Positions 1 to 8,577 of a stretch of DNA of 64,000 nt are shown one piece after another. Position numbers and translations under genes: made by a program. The stretch is from Pseudomonas sp. QS1027. GTDB taxonomy: Bacteria; Pseudomonadota; Gammaproteobacteria; Pseudomonadales; Pseudomonadaceae. Positions within the stretch are counted from its first letter, which is position 1. Each line of letters begins with the position of its first letter. The notes below the pieces were generated by a model, which was given only the letters and a program-made list of their open reading frames with translations, was not told where the DNA came from and made no database searches. The stretch lies in NCBI RefSeq assembly GCF_002814235.1, contig NZ_PHSU01000006.1, positions 1-64,000 of the forward strand. The letters are read 5' to 3'.

Positions 1-74
1 CAGAAACGAATCGGGGACGTAGGGATTCCGAATGAACGGAAAAGGTAGGCACAGCACATTCAGTAGCTTTCCCA
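1..74 (-). CDS. Start of a small unknown gene, cut by the window edge
   Basis: An open frame starts with ATG at 74 and runs leftwards out of the window, giving 24 visible codons that begin MGKLLNVLCL. An AGGAGTG ribosome binding site lies about 7 bases upstream, and a hairpin (108-130) precedes it, as for the two small frames to its right. I do not recognise the peptide. The support is the ribosome binding site and the repeated layout only. Confidence 0.35.
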
Positions 75-107
75 TAAAGCACTCCTGGGGGCGGGACTGA
101 GCTCGCC

Positions 108-130
108 CCATAGGGCGAGAATCCCTATGG
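108..130. repeat. Inverted repeat (hairpin 1 of 3)
   Basis: Eight-base arms CCATAGGG and CCCTATGG enclose a 7-base loop. The hairpin lies about 34 bases upstream of the minus-strand start at 74. No T-run follows on either strand, so it looks more like a leader or spacer hairpin than an intrinsic terminator. Compare 507-525 and 883-909. Confidence 0.55.
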
Positions 131-203
131 ATGGATGTGAGGTTGAAACCGTGGTCAGGCGCCGCGGAGGGCACCCAAAATCAATTGAGCCGCGTGACGA
201 CGA

Positions 204-458
204 TCAGCCGCACGGACGCATGTGGCCTGTTCGTAGCCGGAGCCGCAGAGTGAGGTATCTGTCTTGCCGACCTGACGACAGATCAGTGGCCTGACAGAAG
301 GTGTTGGGTGGGCATGGCGGACAAACACCACACCCATGAAGTGAAGGCCGACCAGCAGCGGGCATCGCAGGGATCCGGTGTTCGATCACCGTGTCAGCTT
401 CTGCGCTGACGAGGTAAAAGGTGAGCCGTTGAGGCTCTTTGCAGCAGATATTGGGCAT
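204..458 (-). CDS. Small hypothetical protein, 84 residues
   Basis: An ATG at 458 is preceded by GGAG eight bases upstream (GGAGAATCACC then ATG). The product begins MPNICCKEPQRLTFYLVSAE and is rich in Cys, Pro and Arg in its second half, which may be decayed or out of the original frame. The first 45 residues look more protein-like than the rest. It is the middle one of three minus-strand small frames with upstream hairpins. I can give no function. It may be a degraded remnant. Confidence 0.35.
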   Translation of the reverse strand: MPNICCKEPQRLTFYLVSAEADTVIEHRIPAMPAAGRPSLHGCGVCPPCPPNTFCQATDLSSGRQDRYLTLRLRLRTGHMRPCG

Positions 459-506
459 GGTGATTCTCCAGATTCATGAAGCGGAGCGCGGAGAACACTT
501 CGCCCG

Positions 507-525
507 GCGGGGAAGGATTCCCCGC
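507..525. repeat. Inverted repeat (hairpin 2 of 3)
   Basis: Perfect 8-base arms GCGGGGAA and TTCCCCGC surround a 3-base loop. It lies 49 bases upstream of the small minus-strand frame starting at 458 and just below the 3' end of the gene at 549-854. There is no T-run on the minus strand. Confidence 0.55.
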
Positions 526-548
526 GTGGGTGGGTACAACGGATGGTG

Positions 549-854
549 TTACGCCAGGTACTTGAGTCCAGAAGTGACCAAGCCGGAAGATACACCGGCT
601 GCGGCGCCTATGATCAACAAGAGACGTATCGTCAGGTTTTTGCTCAAGGTATCCACCTTGGCGTCAAGCTTCACGAGGCTTTTCTGAAGCTCGGAGATGT
701 CGATCTTCAATTCGGCACGAAGCACCGCGAGATCAGTTTTACTCGCAAGGGTTGAGGTCATCTCTTTCTCCATTGCCTCAATGACGGCAGTAGCGTGTAC
801 TTCTGGAACGTTGGATGCGACCAACGCTTTGTATAAAACAGTTTCCATTTTCAT
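549..854 (-). CDS. Small coiled-coil protein with a C-terminal membrane segment
   Basis: This 101-residue product has a central heptad-like helix (about residues 30-75, alternating Leu/Ile/Val with Lys/Glu/Asp) followed by a hydrophobic segment (about 77-95, beginning RLLLIIGAAAG). The layout resembles small tail-anchored coiled-coil proteins of the DUF1640/CCDC90-like type found in prophages and accessory regions. GGAGG sits 4 bases before the ATG. Function is unknown. Oligomerisation at the inner membrane is inferred from the coiled coil plus one membrane helix. It follows the same hairpin-then-gene pattern as its neighbours. Confidence 0.6.
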   Translation of the reverse strand: MKMETVLYKALVASNVPEVHATAVIEAMEKEMTSTLASKTDLAVLRAELKIDISELQKSLVKLDAKVDTLSKNLTIRLLLIIGAAAGVSSGLVTSGLKYLA

Positions 855-882
855 GGAGCCTCCAAGATTAAGGGAGGACCTG

Positions 883-909
883 CCCCATACGGGCGAGGCC
901 CGTATGGGG
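883..909. repeat. Perfect inverted repeat (hairpin 3 of 3)
   Basis: Twelve-base perfect arms, CCCCATACGGGC and GCCCGTATGGGG, enclose a 3-base loop (GAG). It is 29 bases upstream of the coiled-coil gene start at 854. It shares the CCATA/TATGG edge with hairpin 1 but differs in its centre, as expected for members of a degenerate repeat class or for independent hairpins kept for structure. Confidence 0.65.
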
Positions 910-1337
910 GAAACAGTGAAGCAACAGCAGAGCTTCCATCGACAGCAGTCGATCGGTCGCGCTACTGGAAGCGTTGCGACCTGGGGAGTGGATCAATGCG
1001 CAATGGCGCATCGTAGCTTCCCGGATCCAAGCTACATGGGCATGGTGCTGACAACGTCAGCGGTACGCACCGATACAATGACCAACGCTGCAGTGGGCTG
1101 TCAAAACCCCAACTGCTACAAGCTTTTTCAGGCCGATGGCGTAGCGACTAGAGCAGGGACCAGGACTACAAATTCCGTTCCGGTGACAGTGTAGGAACCT
1201 TGCTGTTCGACTGATCAGCTTTTGCTGGACGATGTCTATATGCGCAGGGGGGAACGTGCAGGAAGATTTGATCCGGCGGAGAAGCGTTGGTGTACAAAGT
1301 GAATAGGGGGGAGTAGGTACTTCATGGCTGTGCGCCG
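910..1337. other. 428 bases with no convincing gene
   Basis: This stretch lies between the hairpin at 883-909 and the ParE-like toxin. Open frames here lack ribosome binding sites and recognisable composition. I see no further repeat or promoter that I would defend. Confidence 0.5.
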
Positions 1338-1706
1338 CTAACTACCTCTCAACTCCAGAGTAAGGTGCTGCCTGACCTCCATGGCGTCATGCAGTATCCG
1401 AACGATCTCGATGACCTGGTCATCTGCCAATCGATGGAAAACGACATGCCGCGGTCTCTGTACGGTGCCCGTGGCCGTTGCAGCCTGCTTGCGTACGCAG
1501 GTCAGATGAAAGCTCCTCAGTTCCTCTGAGAGTTCATCTCGAGGGCTGCTACCCCCCCTGTTTGGCATTTCTGCAAGGTCTTCGATGGCTGTGTGTATGA
1601 GCGCCTGGTACCTGATCCTGGCATGTGAGCCAAACTGTACTTGGGAGTACCTGAGAACATCCTCTATATCACTGAGGACCGTATGAGAGAGGCGGTACTT
1701 CCCCAT
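1338..1706 (-). CDS. ParE/RelE-family toxin, orphan
   Basis: This 122-residue product begins MGKYRLSHTVLSDIEDVLRY and ends with the strand pattern HVVFHRLADDQVIEIVRILH followed by an arginine-containing tail, typical of ParE/RelE-type toxins. Characterised ParE toxins poison DNA gyrase and RelE toxins cleave mRNA; which applies here cannot be read from the sequence. I chose ATG 1706 because the fold begins there; the frame stays open upstream to 1763 but that part overlaps the LysR remnant. ParD-type antitoxin genes normally lie just upstream, but here that position is occupied by a truncated LysR gene on the other strand, and no antitoxin is visible downstream. It may be inactive or silenced. 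Confidence 0.7.
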   Translation of the reverse strand: MGKYRLSHTVLSDIEDVLRYSQVQFGSHARIRYQALIHTAIEDLAEMPNRGGSSPRDELSEELRSFHLTCVRKQAATATGTVQRPRHVVFHRLADDQVIEIVRILHDAMEVRQHLTLELRGS

Positions 1707-1721
1707 GCTCAACGGTTCTTG

Positions 1722-2551
1722 GTGGGGGTCACCCAGTCGACGCTGTCGCACCAGATCAAGCAACTTGAGGAAGAGTTGGGCGTCGATCTTTTTGATCGCG
1801 TTGGCAAGCGTGTAGTGATCACTGAGGCGGGTGATACTTTTTTAGCACAAATTTTGCCGACGCTCAGGCAAATCGACATGGCGGTTAATGCGTTGCATTT
1901 GTCGCCAGCTTCAACTGTGGGAACAGTCCGAGTAGGGGCGACTTACAGTTTCAATACTCGCCTGGTGCCCCAGTGCATTGCGAGCTTCCTATCCCGAAAC
2001 CCAGGTATTCGTATGACAGCTGAAGAGTTGTCACGGGCCGATATCGTCGAGCGCCTGGAGTAAGGGAAGCAGGACCTTGGGATCGCCTACCGACCAGCAG
2101 AGGGACATGACCTTTGGTTTGAGCCGCTGTACAACGAAGAAATGGTCTTGGTGGTGGCCAACTATCATCCGTTGGCCAAGCGCCGTAAAGTCAGGATGAT
2201 CGAGCTGCACAATCTGCGCATGACTCTGCTTCGAGCGACTTTCAGTACCCGCCAGAGCTTGATGAATGCTTCCGGGCAGCTGGCGCCGAACCTCTGGTGG
2301 TTGCCGAAATGAACACCATCATGCCGATGATCGAGTTGATCAGACAGCCTGACCTGGCTGGTTGTTGGAGAAACAGCTATTGGCCCTGCGCAAGGATTGT
2401 GTATCGTCGCCCTGGAAAACCCGACCCTGTGCGTACTCCAGGCTTGCTGTGGAAACGGGGTGGATCGGATGACCTGTTGATCAGGCAGTTTGCCTCGGTC
2501 GTTCGGCGGGTTGCCGAGGCCGGAGTAGGGCGGGTTGCCGTCAACCCTTGA
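1722..2551 (+). pseudogene. LysR-family regulator remnant (CynR-like)
   Basis: Homology begins abruptly inside the LysR helix-turn-helix (VGVTQSTLSHQIKQLEEELG, from about 1722), so roughly the first 25 residues are missing. The effector domain continues but is broken by an in-frame stop at 2061-2063 and by at least two frame changes: one near 2265, after which a frame reading VVAEMNTIMPMIELIRQ resumes, and others between about 2350 and 2440. The surviving pieces best resemble the CynR/cyanate-type regulators, but no cyn genes are present. The 5' truncation point coincides with the start of the ParE-like gene, which suggests a recombination breakpoint at about 1707-1722. Confidence 0.8.
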
Positions 2552-2676
2552 TTGGCACCAGCTCTTTCAGTGCCAGGTGCATAACAGCTCAGATACGTTG
2601 ACCACTACACTGACGCCTGGCTGCCTAGGGCTGTTGAGTTTGTGACGTTGGCGTTGTTTCCCTATTTGCCTCGGGA

Positions 2677-2710
2677 AGCCCAGAGCGATTCACTCTCCCT
2701 GGGCTTTTTT
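2677..2710 (+). terminator. Rho-independent terminator
   Basis: The arms AGCCCAG and CTGGGCT are followed directly by TTTTTT. It is oriented to stop plus-strand transcription coming from the dead LysR gene and lies 12 bases before the 3' end of the convergent permease gene. Confidence 0.75.
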
Positions 2711-2721
2711 ACCGTTTGTAG

Positions 2722-4155
2722 TCAGCGGCTCGCTTGCTGGGAGGGGCGCTTAGGTGCCCAAGACGCGGATACGTTACGGCGCTTAACAACAAAACCAGTG
2801 CAGACAACCATGGCGGCCAGTCCCGCTGTGGCCAAAACCTCGCCTTGGTGGGCAGGGAGGGTCAGCATCAAGCCAAGAGCCCCGACGATGAATACGATCA
2901 CGGCCCAGGTCAGTCCGGGGTAGAGCCACATCTTGAATTCAAGAATATGCCCCTGCGAAACCAGTTTCTTGCGCATCCGCAATTGAGAGATCGCGATCAC
3001 CAAGTAAACGAGTAATGCCACGGCGCCAGACGTCGCAAGCAGAAAGGAAAACAATCTCTCGGGCGCGAAGTAGTTGATTATCGTCGTAATGCAGCCGATG
3101 GCAGTGCTGGCGATCACAGCTTGACGGGGGACTTTGGCAATCGTGGTTACCTTCAGAAAGCCAGGCGCTTCTCCTCTCTTCGCCAGGGAGAAAAGCATAC
3201 GTGAAGCGGTATAGATCGCAGAGTTCAGGCAGCTGGCAACGGCAATCAGCACAACGACATCAACAATGAATTTCGCATTGGGGATCTGGAGATATTCTAG
3301 AGCTCGCTGATACGAGCCTACAGTTGCCAATGCTTGGTCGTTCCACGGGACAATGGATACGATCATGAGAATTGACACAATATAGAACAAGCCAATGCGC
3401 CAGATCACCGAGTTTGTGGCTCGCGCGATTTGCTTGCTTGGATTATGGGACTCTGCAGCGGCGATGGTTACGATTTCCGTGCCCATGAAGCTGAACATTG
3501 TCGTCAGGAGCGCGCCAAGCACAGGGCCGTATCCGTTGGGGGCAAAACCACCGTTGGCGCTTATCAGTGCGCTAATACCACTGACTTCCCGGTTCGGCAG
3601 CCCACCGACCAAGGCTATCGCGCACACGATGATAAACGTGATGATTGCCGCTACCTTGGCCAATGCAAACCAGAATTCAAATTCACCATACCGGGCCACA
3701 CTATAGAGATTCGTTAGTGTTAGGCCACACGTAATCGATAGCGCAAAGATCCAAGTGTCGATTGTTGGAAACCAGCTATGCAAAATTGCGGCGGCTGCAA
3801 TGGCTTCGAGTGGAATGACAAGCACCCAGAACCACCAATACAGCCAACCAATTGTGAAGCCGGCCCAAGGGCCTATGGCACGATTAGCATAGGTGGAGAA
3901 GGAACCGGTATCAGGTGATGCGACGGCCATCTCACCTAGCATCCGCATGACTAATACGACGAGAGTTCCCGCGGCAAGGTACGAGATCAGAACGGCTGGA
4001 CCCGCCGCGGCAATGGCATGGCCTGATCCGACAAATAATCCTGCCCCAATGACCCCAGCGATGGAAAGCATTGTGACATGTCTTTGCTTTAGTCCAGGAG
4101 CAAGTGACGTGCCTCCTTGACCTTCAGACGCGCTGGATTTGTATGTTTTTGACAT
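2722..4155 (-). CDS. gabP: GABA permease (APC superfamily)
   Basis: This 477-residue inner-membrane amino acid:proton symporter matches GabP-type permeases along its whole length. Visible signatures are LKQRHVTMLSIAGVIGAGLF in TM1, the segment GSFSTYANRAIGPWAGFTIG, WLYWWFWVLVIPLEA, MFSFMGTEIVTIAAAES, and the C-terminal SGAVALLVYLVIAISQLRMR. About 12 membrane helices can be counted. The predicted role is import of 4-aminobutyrate and related omega-amino acids, which fits the gabT and gabD genes further along. AAGGGTG precedes the ATG. It is transcribed away from the chemoreceptor gene region and has its own 0.5 kb upstream spacer. Other omega-amino acids (for example 5-aminovalerate) are possible substrates. 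Confidence 0.88.
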   Translation of the reverse strand: MSKTYKSSASEGQGGTSLAPGLKQRHVTMLSIAGVIGAGLFVGSGHAIAAAGPAVLISYLAAGTLVVLVMRMLGEMAVASPDTGSFSTYANRAIGPWAGFTIGWLYWWFWVLVIPLEAIAAAAILHSWFPTIDTWIFALSITCGLTLTNLYSVARYGEFEFWFALAKVAAIITFIIVCAIALVGGLPNREVSGISALISANGGFAPNGYGPVLGALLTTMFSFMGTEIVTIAAAESHNPSKQIARATNSVIWRIGLFYIVSILMIVSIVPWNDQALATVGSYQRALEYLQIPNAKFIVDVVVLIAVASCLNSAIYTASRMLFSLAKRGEAPGFLKVTTIAKVPRQAVIASTAIGCITTIINYFAPERLFSFLLATSGAVALLVYLVIAISQLRMRKKLVSQGHILEFKMWLYPGLTWAVIVFIVGALGLMLTLPAHQGEVLATAGLAAMVVCTGFVVKRRNVSASWAPKRPSQQASR

Positions 4156-4689
4156 GTATTCACCCTTTTTTTATTAGGCAGGTAGTGAAAAACTATCTAC
4201 TAGTGTGCGAAAGCATCTTATTGTTGTAACTGCATCTAGCATAAGTCGTAACGCATGCTGGCTTGGAAGGCACTAAGTTTTTAAGTGGTCAACCTCCGCC
4301 TGCACCAATAGTGGCTTTAGTCGCGCAGCACTTAACCCCATCAGAAAATAATTCGCCTATATTTTTCCTCGCATTCATTGCTTTTGACACATTCACGTCA
4401 ACTCGATGTAAGTGCGGCTATGGAGCATAGGTTCGGAAATTGCTGTGTTTTTTTCTTCAAGTGCCATGTGCTAATAAGAGGAGGCGTTGTCCTATGCGGG
4501 ATAGGGCGAATTTTGGGGAGAGGCAGTAATGGCAAGCGGAGATTGCCTTCAATGGGGGGCGACGGATGGTGACTTGGCGCTTTTCTCCCACACATGTTCG
4601 ATGGCTCTCAGCGACTTGGGGGGGAGCGTTTGGTGCCAGTAGCTAGAAAAACGGCTGTCACATCCGCGTGAATAGACCCTTGCGAGCCA
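4156..4689. other. Intergenic spacer between gabP and the chemoreceptor gene
   Basis: These 534 bases carry the promoter region of gabP. Open frames inside it lack ribosome binding sites. I looked for a sigma-54 -24/-12 element (GG-N10-GC) on the gabP strand and found no good match. I see no clear terminator for the chemoreceptor gene. Confidence 0.5.
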
Positions 4690-6579
4690 CTAAATCCTGA
4701 AGCTATCCACCAGTTGCTTGAGTCGTGAAGCCTGTTGCTCCAGGTCCGAGCAAGCTAGCAGAGTTGACTGAAGGTTCTGAATGCCCTCCTGATTCAGCGT
4801 GTTGATTTCATGGATGTCTCTATTGATGGACTCGACCACCGCCGTCTGTTCTTCGGTAGCGGTGGCCACCGACTGGTTCATGCCGTCGATTTCGCCGATG
4901 CATTCAGTGACGCTACTCAGGCGTTCGCCGGCATGGTTAGCAATCTTGACACTGTCCTGGCTGTGACGCTGGCTGTCGCTCATAGTGCCCACTGAGGTGC
5001 GAGCCCCTACTTGTAGCTCTTCAATCATAATCTGCACCTGTTGCGCCGATTCCTGGGTGCGGTGTGCAAGGTTGCGAACTTCATCGGCGACCACCGCGAA
5101 ACCACGGCCTGCTTCGCCGGCCCGTGCGGCCTCGATGGCCGCATTGAGTGCGAGCAAGTTCGTCTGCTGGGAGATGCTGGAAATCACCTCGAGAATCTGA
5201 CCTATGTTCACGGTTTTGCTATTGAGCGTTTCTATATGGTCGCGTGAAGTACTGATCATATGTGAAAGTTGGGTCATAGCCTGAATATTACTATCCACGA
5301 CAAGCTGACCGTCTAAAGCCAGGTGGCGCGCTTCGCTGGCCTGTTGAGAGGCCAAGGCTGCGTTTTGAGCAATTTCCTGAGCGGCAGCCCCCAACTCGTT
5401 GATGGCGGCGACAACGCTATTGGTTCGATTGGCCTGTTCGTCGGAATTGGCCATAGAGGCGTTCGATACCTCGATCACTCTTGTAGCCGCCTCATTGACT
5501 TGCGCACTGGCTGATGCCACCTCATGAATTGAGGTGTGTACGCGGGTCACGAAGAGATTGAAGGCGTTACCCAGCTTCCCAAACTCGTCTTGGTTGTGGA
5601 TTACCAAGCGGCGGGTTAAATCGCCTTCGCCTTCGGCAATGTTCTCCATGGCTTGGGTCATGGTATTGAGCGGCTTGATCAGTACACGAATCAGTATGCC
5701 TAGTAAGAGGATGATGAAAATGACCGCTATAGCGGTGGCTATCATCGCCGACGTTTGGAATTTTTTCAGCATGGAGTAGGCCATATCCTTATCCACCGAA
5801 ATACCAACGTACCAATTGACCGACGGCAGGCCTTTTACCGGTGCGAATGTGACCAGGCGCGTTTTTCCATCGACCTGGATTTCGCTTAGATTGCTGTTGA
5901 GTTTCAACGCATCGCCGGAGTAGAGATCGGACAGGTTTTTCATCACTACTTGGTTGTCTGGATGAACCAGTATCTTGCCATCGGCGCTGACCAGAAAGGC
6001 GTACCCTATACCGCCAAAATCTAGTGAATTGATGATCTGTACAACTCTGTCCAGCGTCATGTCACCACCGGCAACGCCCAAGGATATGCCCGCTTTTTTT
6101 ACTTGGGCGACGGCTGTGATTACCAGTTTTTTTGTATTGAGGTCGATGTAAGGTTCGGTTAGAGCTGGGCCGGTATTCGCCTGCCCAGCCAGGTACCAAG
6201 GACGGGGGCGAGGGTCATATCCGACGGGCATCTTGTCGTCGGGGCGCATGGTGAATTGGCCTTGTGCTCCCCCTAGATAGCTGTGTTGGAAGGTTGAAAT
6301 CAGTGTGGGCTGCTCGAGTAAGTTGACTGTACTGGCGGGGTCTGAATTGCTTGCAATGTTTTGCGCCAGGTTTTGAATCAGCAGGATGCGGCCGTCGAGC
6401 CATTGGCTGATGTTTGTCGCAGTGACGGCGCCCATTTCATGCAGGTAATTCTCCAGCCCCTTATGAATGGCATTACGTTGCAACTGGTCGATGTACGCGG
6501 TGAACAGCGTGAAAACCAGCAGCACGATCAAAGCTGCGACCAAAAGTATTTTGTGACTAAAGCGTAATGTGCTTTTCAT
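4690..6579 (-). CDS. Methyl-accepting chemotaxis protein, dCache type, amino-acid sensing (PctA/PctC-like)
   Basis: This 629-residue receptor has the same length as PctA. Domain order: TM1 (about 11-30), periplasmic dCache domain (about 35-275), TM2 (about 280-305), HAMP, and a long signalling coiled coil with the conserved hairpin tip (from [20 protein letters not shown] to [13 protein letters not shown]). The ligand pocket keeps the amino-acid-binding pattern Y121, R126, W128, Y129, Y144 and D173, so it should bind an alpha- or omega-amino acid directly. I chose ATG 6579 rather than GTG 6591 because the known relatives align from there; neither has a good ribosome binding site. The C-terminus DSFRI lacks a pentapeptide tether. 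Lying near gabP and the gab enzymes, GABA is a sensible ligand candidate, but that is inference. Confidence 0.9.
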   Translation of the reverse strand: MKSTLRFSHKILLVAALIVLLVFTLFTAYIDQLQRNAIHKGLENYLHEMGAVTATNISQWLDGRILLIQNLAQNIASNSDPASTVNLLEQPTLISTFQHSYLGGAQGQFTMRPDDKMPVGYDPRPRPWYLAGQANTGPALTEPYIDLNTKKLVITAVAQVKKAGISLGVAGGDMTLDRVVQIINSLDFGGIGYAFLVSADGKILVHPDNQVVMKNLSDLYSGDALKLNSNLSEIQVDGKTRLVTFAPVKGLPSVNWYVGISVDKDMAYSMLKKFQTSAMIATAIAVIFIILLLGILIRVLIKPLNTMTQAMENIAEGEGDLTRRLVIHNQDEFGKLGNAFNLFVTRVHTSIHEVASASAQVNEAATRVIEVSNASMANSDEQANRTNSVVAAINELGAAAQEIAQNAALASQQASEARHLALDGQLVVDSNIQAMTQLSHMISTSRDHIETLNSKTVNIGQILEVISSISQQTNLLALNAAIEAARAGEAGRGFAVVADEVRNLAHRTQESAQQVQIMIEELQVGARTSVGTMSDSQRHSQDSVKIANHAGERLSSVTECIGEIDGMNQSVATATEEQTAVVESINRDIHEINTLNQEGIQNLQSTLLACSDLEQQASRLKQLVDSFRI

Positions 6580-7785
6580 GGGGGGATTCACTGAGATTGG
6601 ATTTATGTAAAGTTGTTTTCGAGAATGTGTCGTTTTTATTTTTAATAACGACTTCAGGTTGTTCTGTCTTATTGTGCTGCAATATCTTGTTTTTGATCGT
6701 CAGTGTCTTGCAGGGCGTCATGTGTTTCAGTTCGAATGATGAGCTTACGTTCTTCAGTGGCTCTTTATTCGAACTAGTACCTATCAGCGCAAAAGGTCGT
6801 TAAAGCGACGTAGTGAATAAATTCTGTGAGGGACGCTATGTATAGCTTGGTTTTTTTACCAAGAGATAGCCTCCTATTTTGGAAATGATTTTGTCGGTTC
6901 TTTCTGGTGCATTAACTAGGTGGCGATATCGTAAATCTCGGCGAGCTCAATGTTGTTGCGGGGCGGTGACTAATTGGATAACACTTTTTTGTTCGAAGCT
7001 GACGGCTCATGTCATCACAGCTTTGTAGCTAGGCTGTCGGTCAGTTCGGCATCTCAGGTCGTTGCTCGGACAATTTTGGTGCTCACCTTTTTTTGGGGGG
7101 AGGGCACTCACACCGCTCGCGTTCGTCTCGATTCTGACGAAAGGCAGATCCAGGACGATGGTCAACGTACGTCTGAGCGAAAAAAGTACCTGGGTAGCCG
7201 GCCGATAGGCGATTTTTTCAACGTGCAGACGGAGGGAAGCCTTGCGAGTTCCTATTTTTTCTACGTGGTTCGTTTTTGGGCCTGATCCTATGATGAGGCA
7301 CAGTCACGCTGCACCGTAGGCAGAGCAGGCCGTCGATACGCAGCGATAAAGAGAGGGGGCGCGAGTATGGGTATTAAACTGTTGCTGGTTTCCAAGCTCT
7401 TTCGGCTGTTCGGTGTCAGATCGAGTGTGGGCATCGAGAAGCGTACACGTTCGCTTTTTTCGTTATCTGACGTTGATAATTCGGCCGCTGAGGCGCCGCA
7501 AAGTTGCGGTAGCCCTCACGTATTTTTGGTGAGCGGGCCGTCGCTCCTGCGTACGCGGAGCAGTCAGAGATCTGTTCATACATAGCAGCGAGGATGCAAG
7601 GCTTGTAAGGCATTAGACAGGTGGTAAAGTGGAGTGACCGAGCACCACGTGAATTTTCTATGAGTCAACGTGAGTGATGAGGTGCAAGAAAAGTATCTGC
7701 TCAGACTGGAGTGTTTGGTTGTTCAGTGGAGTGGAATATGCAGAAAACTTCCAGTTTATGACCTGGTAATGGAAAGAGGCAGTGT
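6580..7785. other. 1.2 kb spacer without a convincing gene
   Basis: The region is relatively AT-rich near 6600-6960 and contains several short open frames. The best is 7367-7585 on the plus strand (72 codons, GAGGGGGC about 8 bases upstream), but its product becomes low in character after 40 residues and I do not recognise it. No transposase, tRNA or terminator is seen. It may be a decayed gene region or a long regulatory spacer ahead of the island that starts at 7786. Confidence 0.45.
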
Positions 7786-8511
7786 ATGAGGCTGACAGAT
7801 TTTGAAGTCATGGTATTCGATTGTTATGGTACGTTGATTGACTGGGAAAGTGGAATATTCAATGCTTTAAAGCCCTTGGCGGATCGCTCGGAAAAAAAGC
7901 TGACGCGTGACCAGATACTCGAAGTGTTTGGTCGTCATGAGTCACCTCAGCAAAAAGAAACCCCGAAGGCGTTATATGCTGAAATCCTTCGTAAAGTGTA
8001 TGATCGTATCGCGAAGGAGTGGAGGTTGGAGGTTGATCCGCAAGAGCGCGAGCATTTTGGCGTCTCGGTAAAAAACTGGCCACCGTTTTCTGATTCGATT
8101 GAGGCACTCAGGTATTTTGGCCGGTATTACAAATTAGCGATCTTGTCCAATATTGATCGTGGTGAGTTTGAGTTTAGTCGTGCGAAACTGGGCGCTGATT
8201 TTGATTGTGTGATCACGGCTCAGGATGTGGGTTCGTACAAGCCGGCCCCCAAAAATTTTACGTACATGATTAATGCAATAGGAAAGCTTGGGTTTGAGAA
8301 AAGCTCGATTTTGCATGTGGCGGAAAGTTTGTATCACGATCATGTTCCCGCCAATGCGGCGGGGTTGGCCAGTGCATGGATTCATCGTCGCCATAATCAG
8401 GAAGGTTTTGGCGCGATTCATGTGCCTGCCACGGAGGCGACCTACGATTTTCGTTTTATCAGCTTGGCTGCGATGGTTGAGTGTCATCAGCAATTGATGA
8501 GCAGTACATGA
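7786..8511 (+). CDS. HAD hydrolase, haloacid dehalogenase type II-like (copy 1)
   Basis: This 241-residue HAD-superfamily enzyme has motif [13 protein letters not shown] with nucleophile Asp12, motif II LSNID, motif III lysine in [10 protein letters not shown], and motif IV around [14 protein letters not shown]. The family hydrolyses phosphate esters or carbon-halogen bonds; the substrate cannot be read. A close paralogue lies at 20134-20853, about two-thirds identical by eye over the whole length. The pair brackets the transport and dehydrogenase genes. AGAGG precedes the ATG. It is followed after 66 bases by an exporter gene on the same strand. Confidence 0.85.
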   Translation: MRLTDFEVMVFDCYGTLIDWESGIFNALKPLADRSEKKLTRDQILEVFGRHESPQQKETPKALYAEILRKVYDRIAKEWRLEVDPQEREHFGVSVKNWPPFSDSIEALRYFGRYYKLAILSNIDRGEFEFSRAKLGADFDCVITAQDVGSYKPAPKNFTYMINAIGKLGFEKSSILHVAESLYHDHVPANAAGLASAWIHRRHNQEGFGAIHVPATEATYDFRFISLAAMVECHQQLMSST

Positions 8512-8522
8512 CAAATGTGTGT

Positions 8523-8543
8523 CCGTCTTATTTGATAAGGCGG
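8523..8543 (+). terminator. Possible weak terminator or hairpin after HAD copy 1
   Basis: The arms CCGTCTTA and TAAGGCGG pair with one G-U, around a 5-base loop, and a TTTTT run follows about 14 bases later. The spacing to the T-run is long, so read-through into the exporter gene is likely. Confidence 0.35.
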
Positions 8544-8577
8544 ATGGTTATAAGATTTTTCAGTTGAGTCGTCAGCC

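Noticed and set aside
697..1194. Plus-strand open frame of 165 codons
   Set aside because: It runs antisense through the coiled-coil gene and across the hairpin; no ribosome binding site and no recognisable product.
4398..4595. Small frames upstream of gabP on both strands
   Set aside because: Proline-rich and low-character products with no start signals; treated as spacer.
4600..4640. Possible sigma-54 element (GTGCCAG) on the minus strand
   Set aside because: The matching GC at the -12 position with correct spacing is not present.
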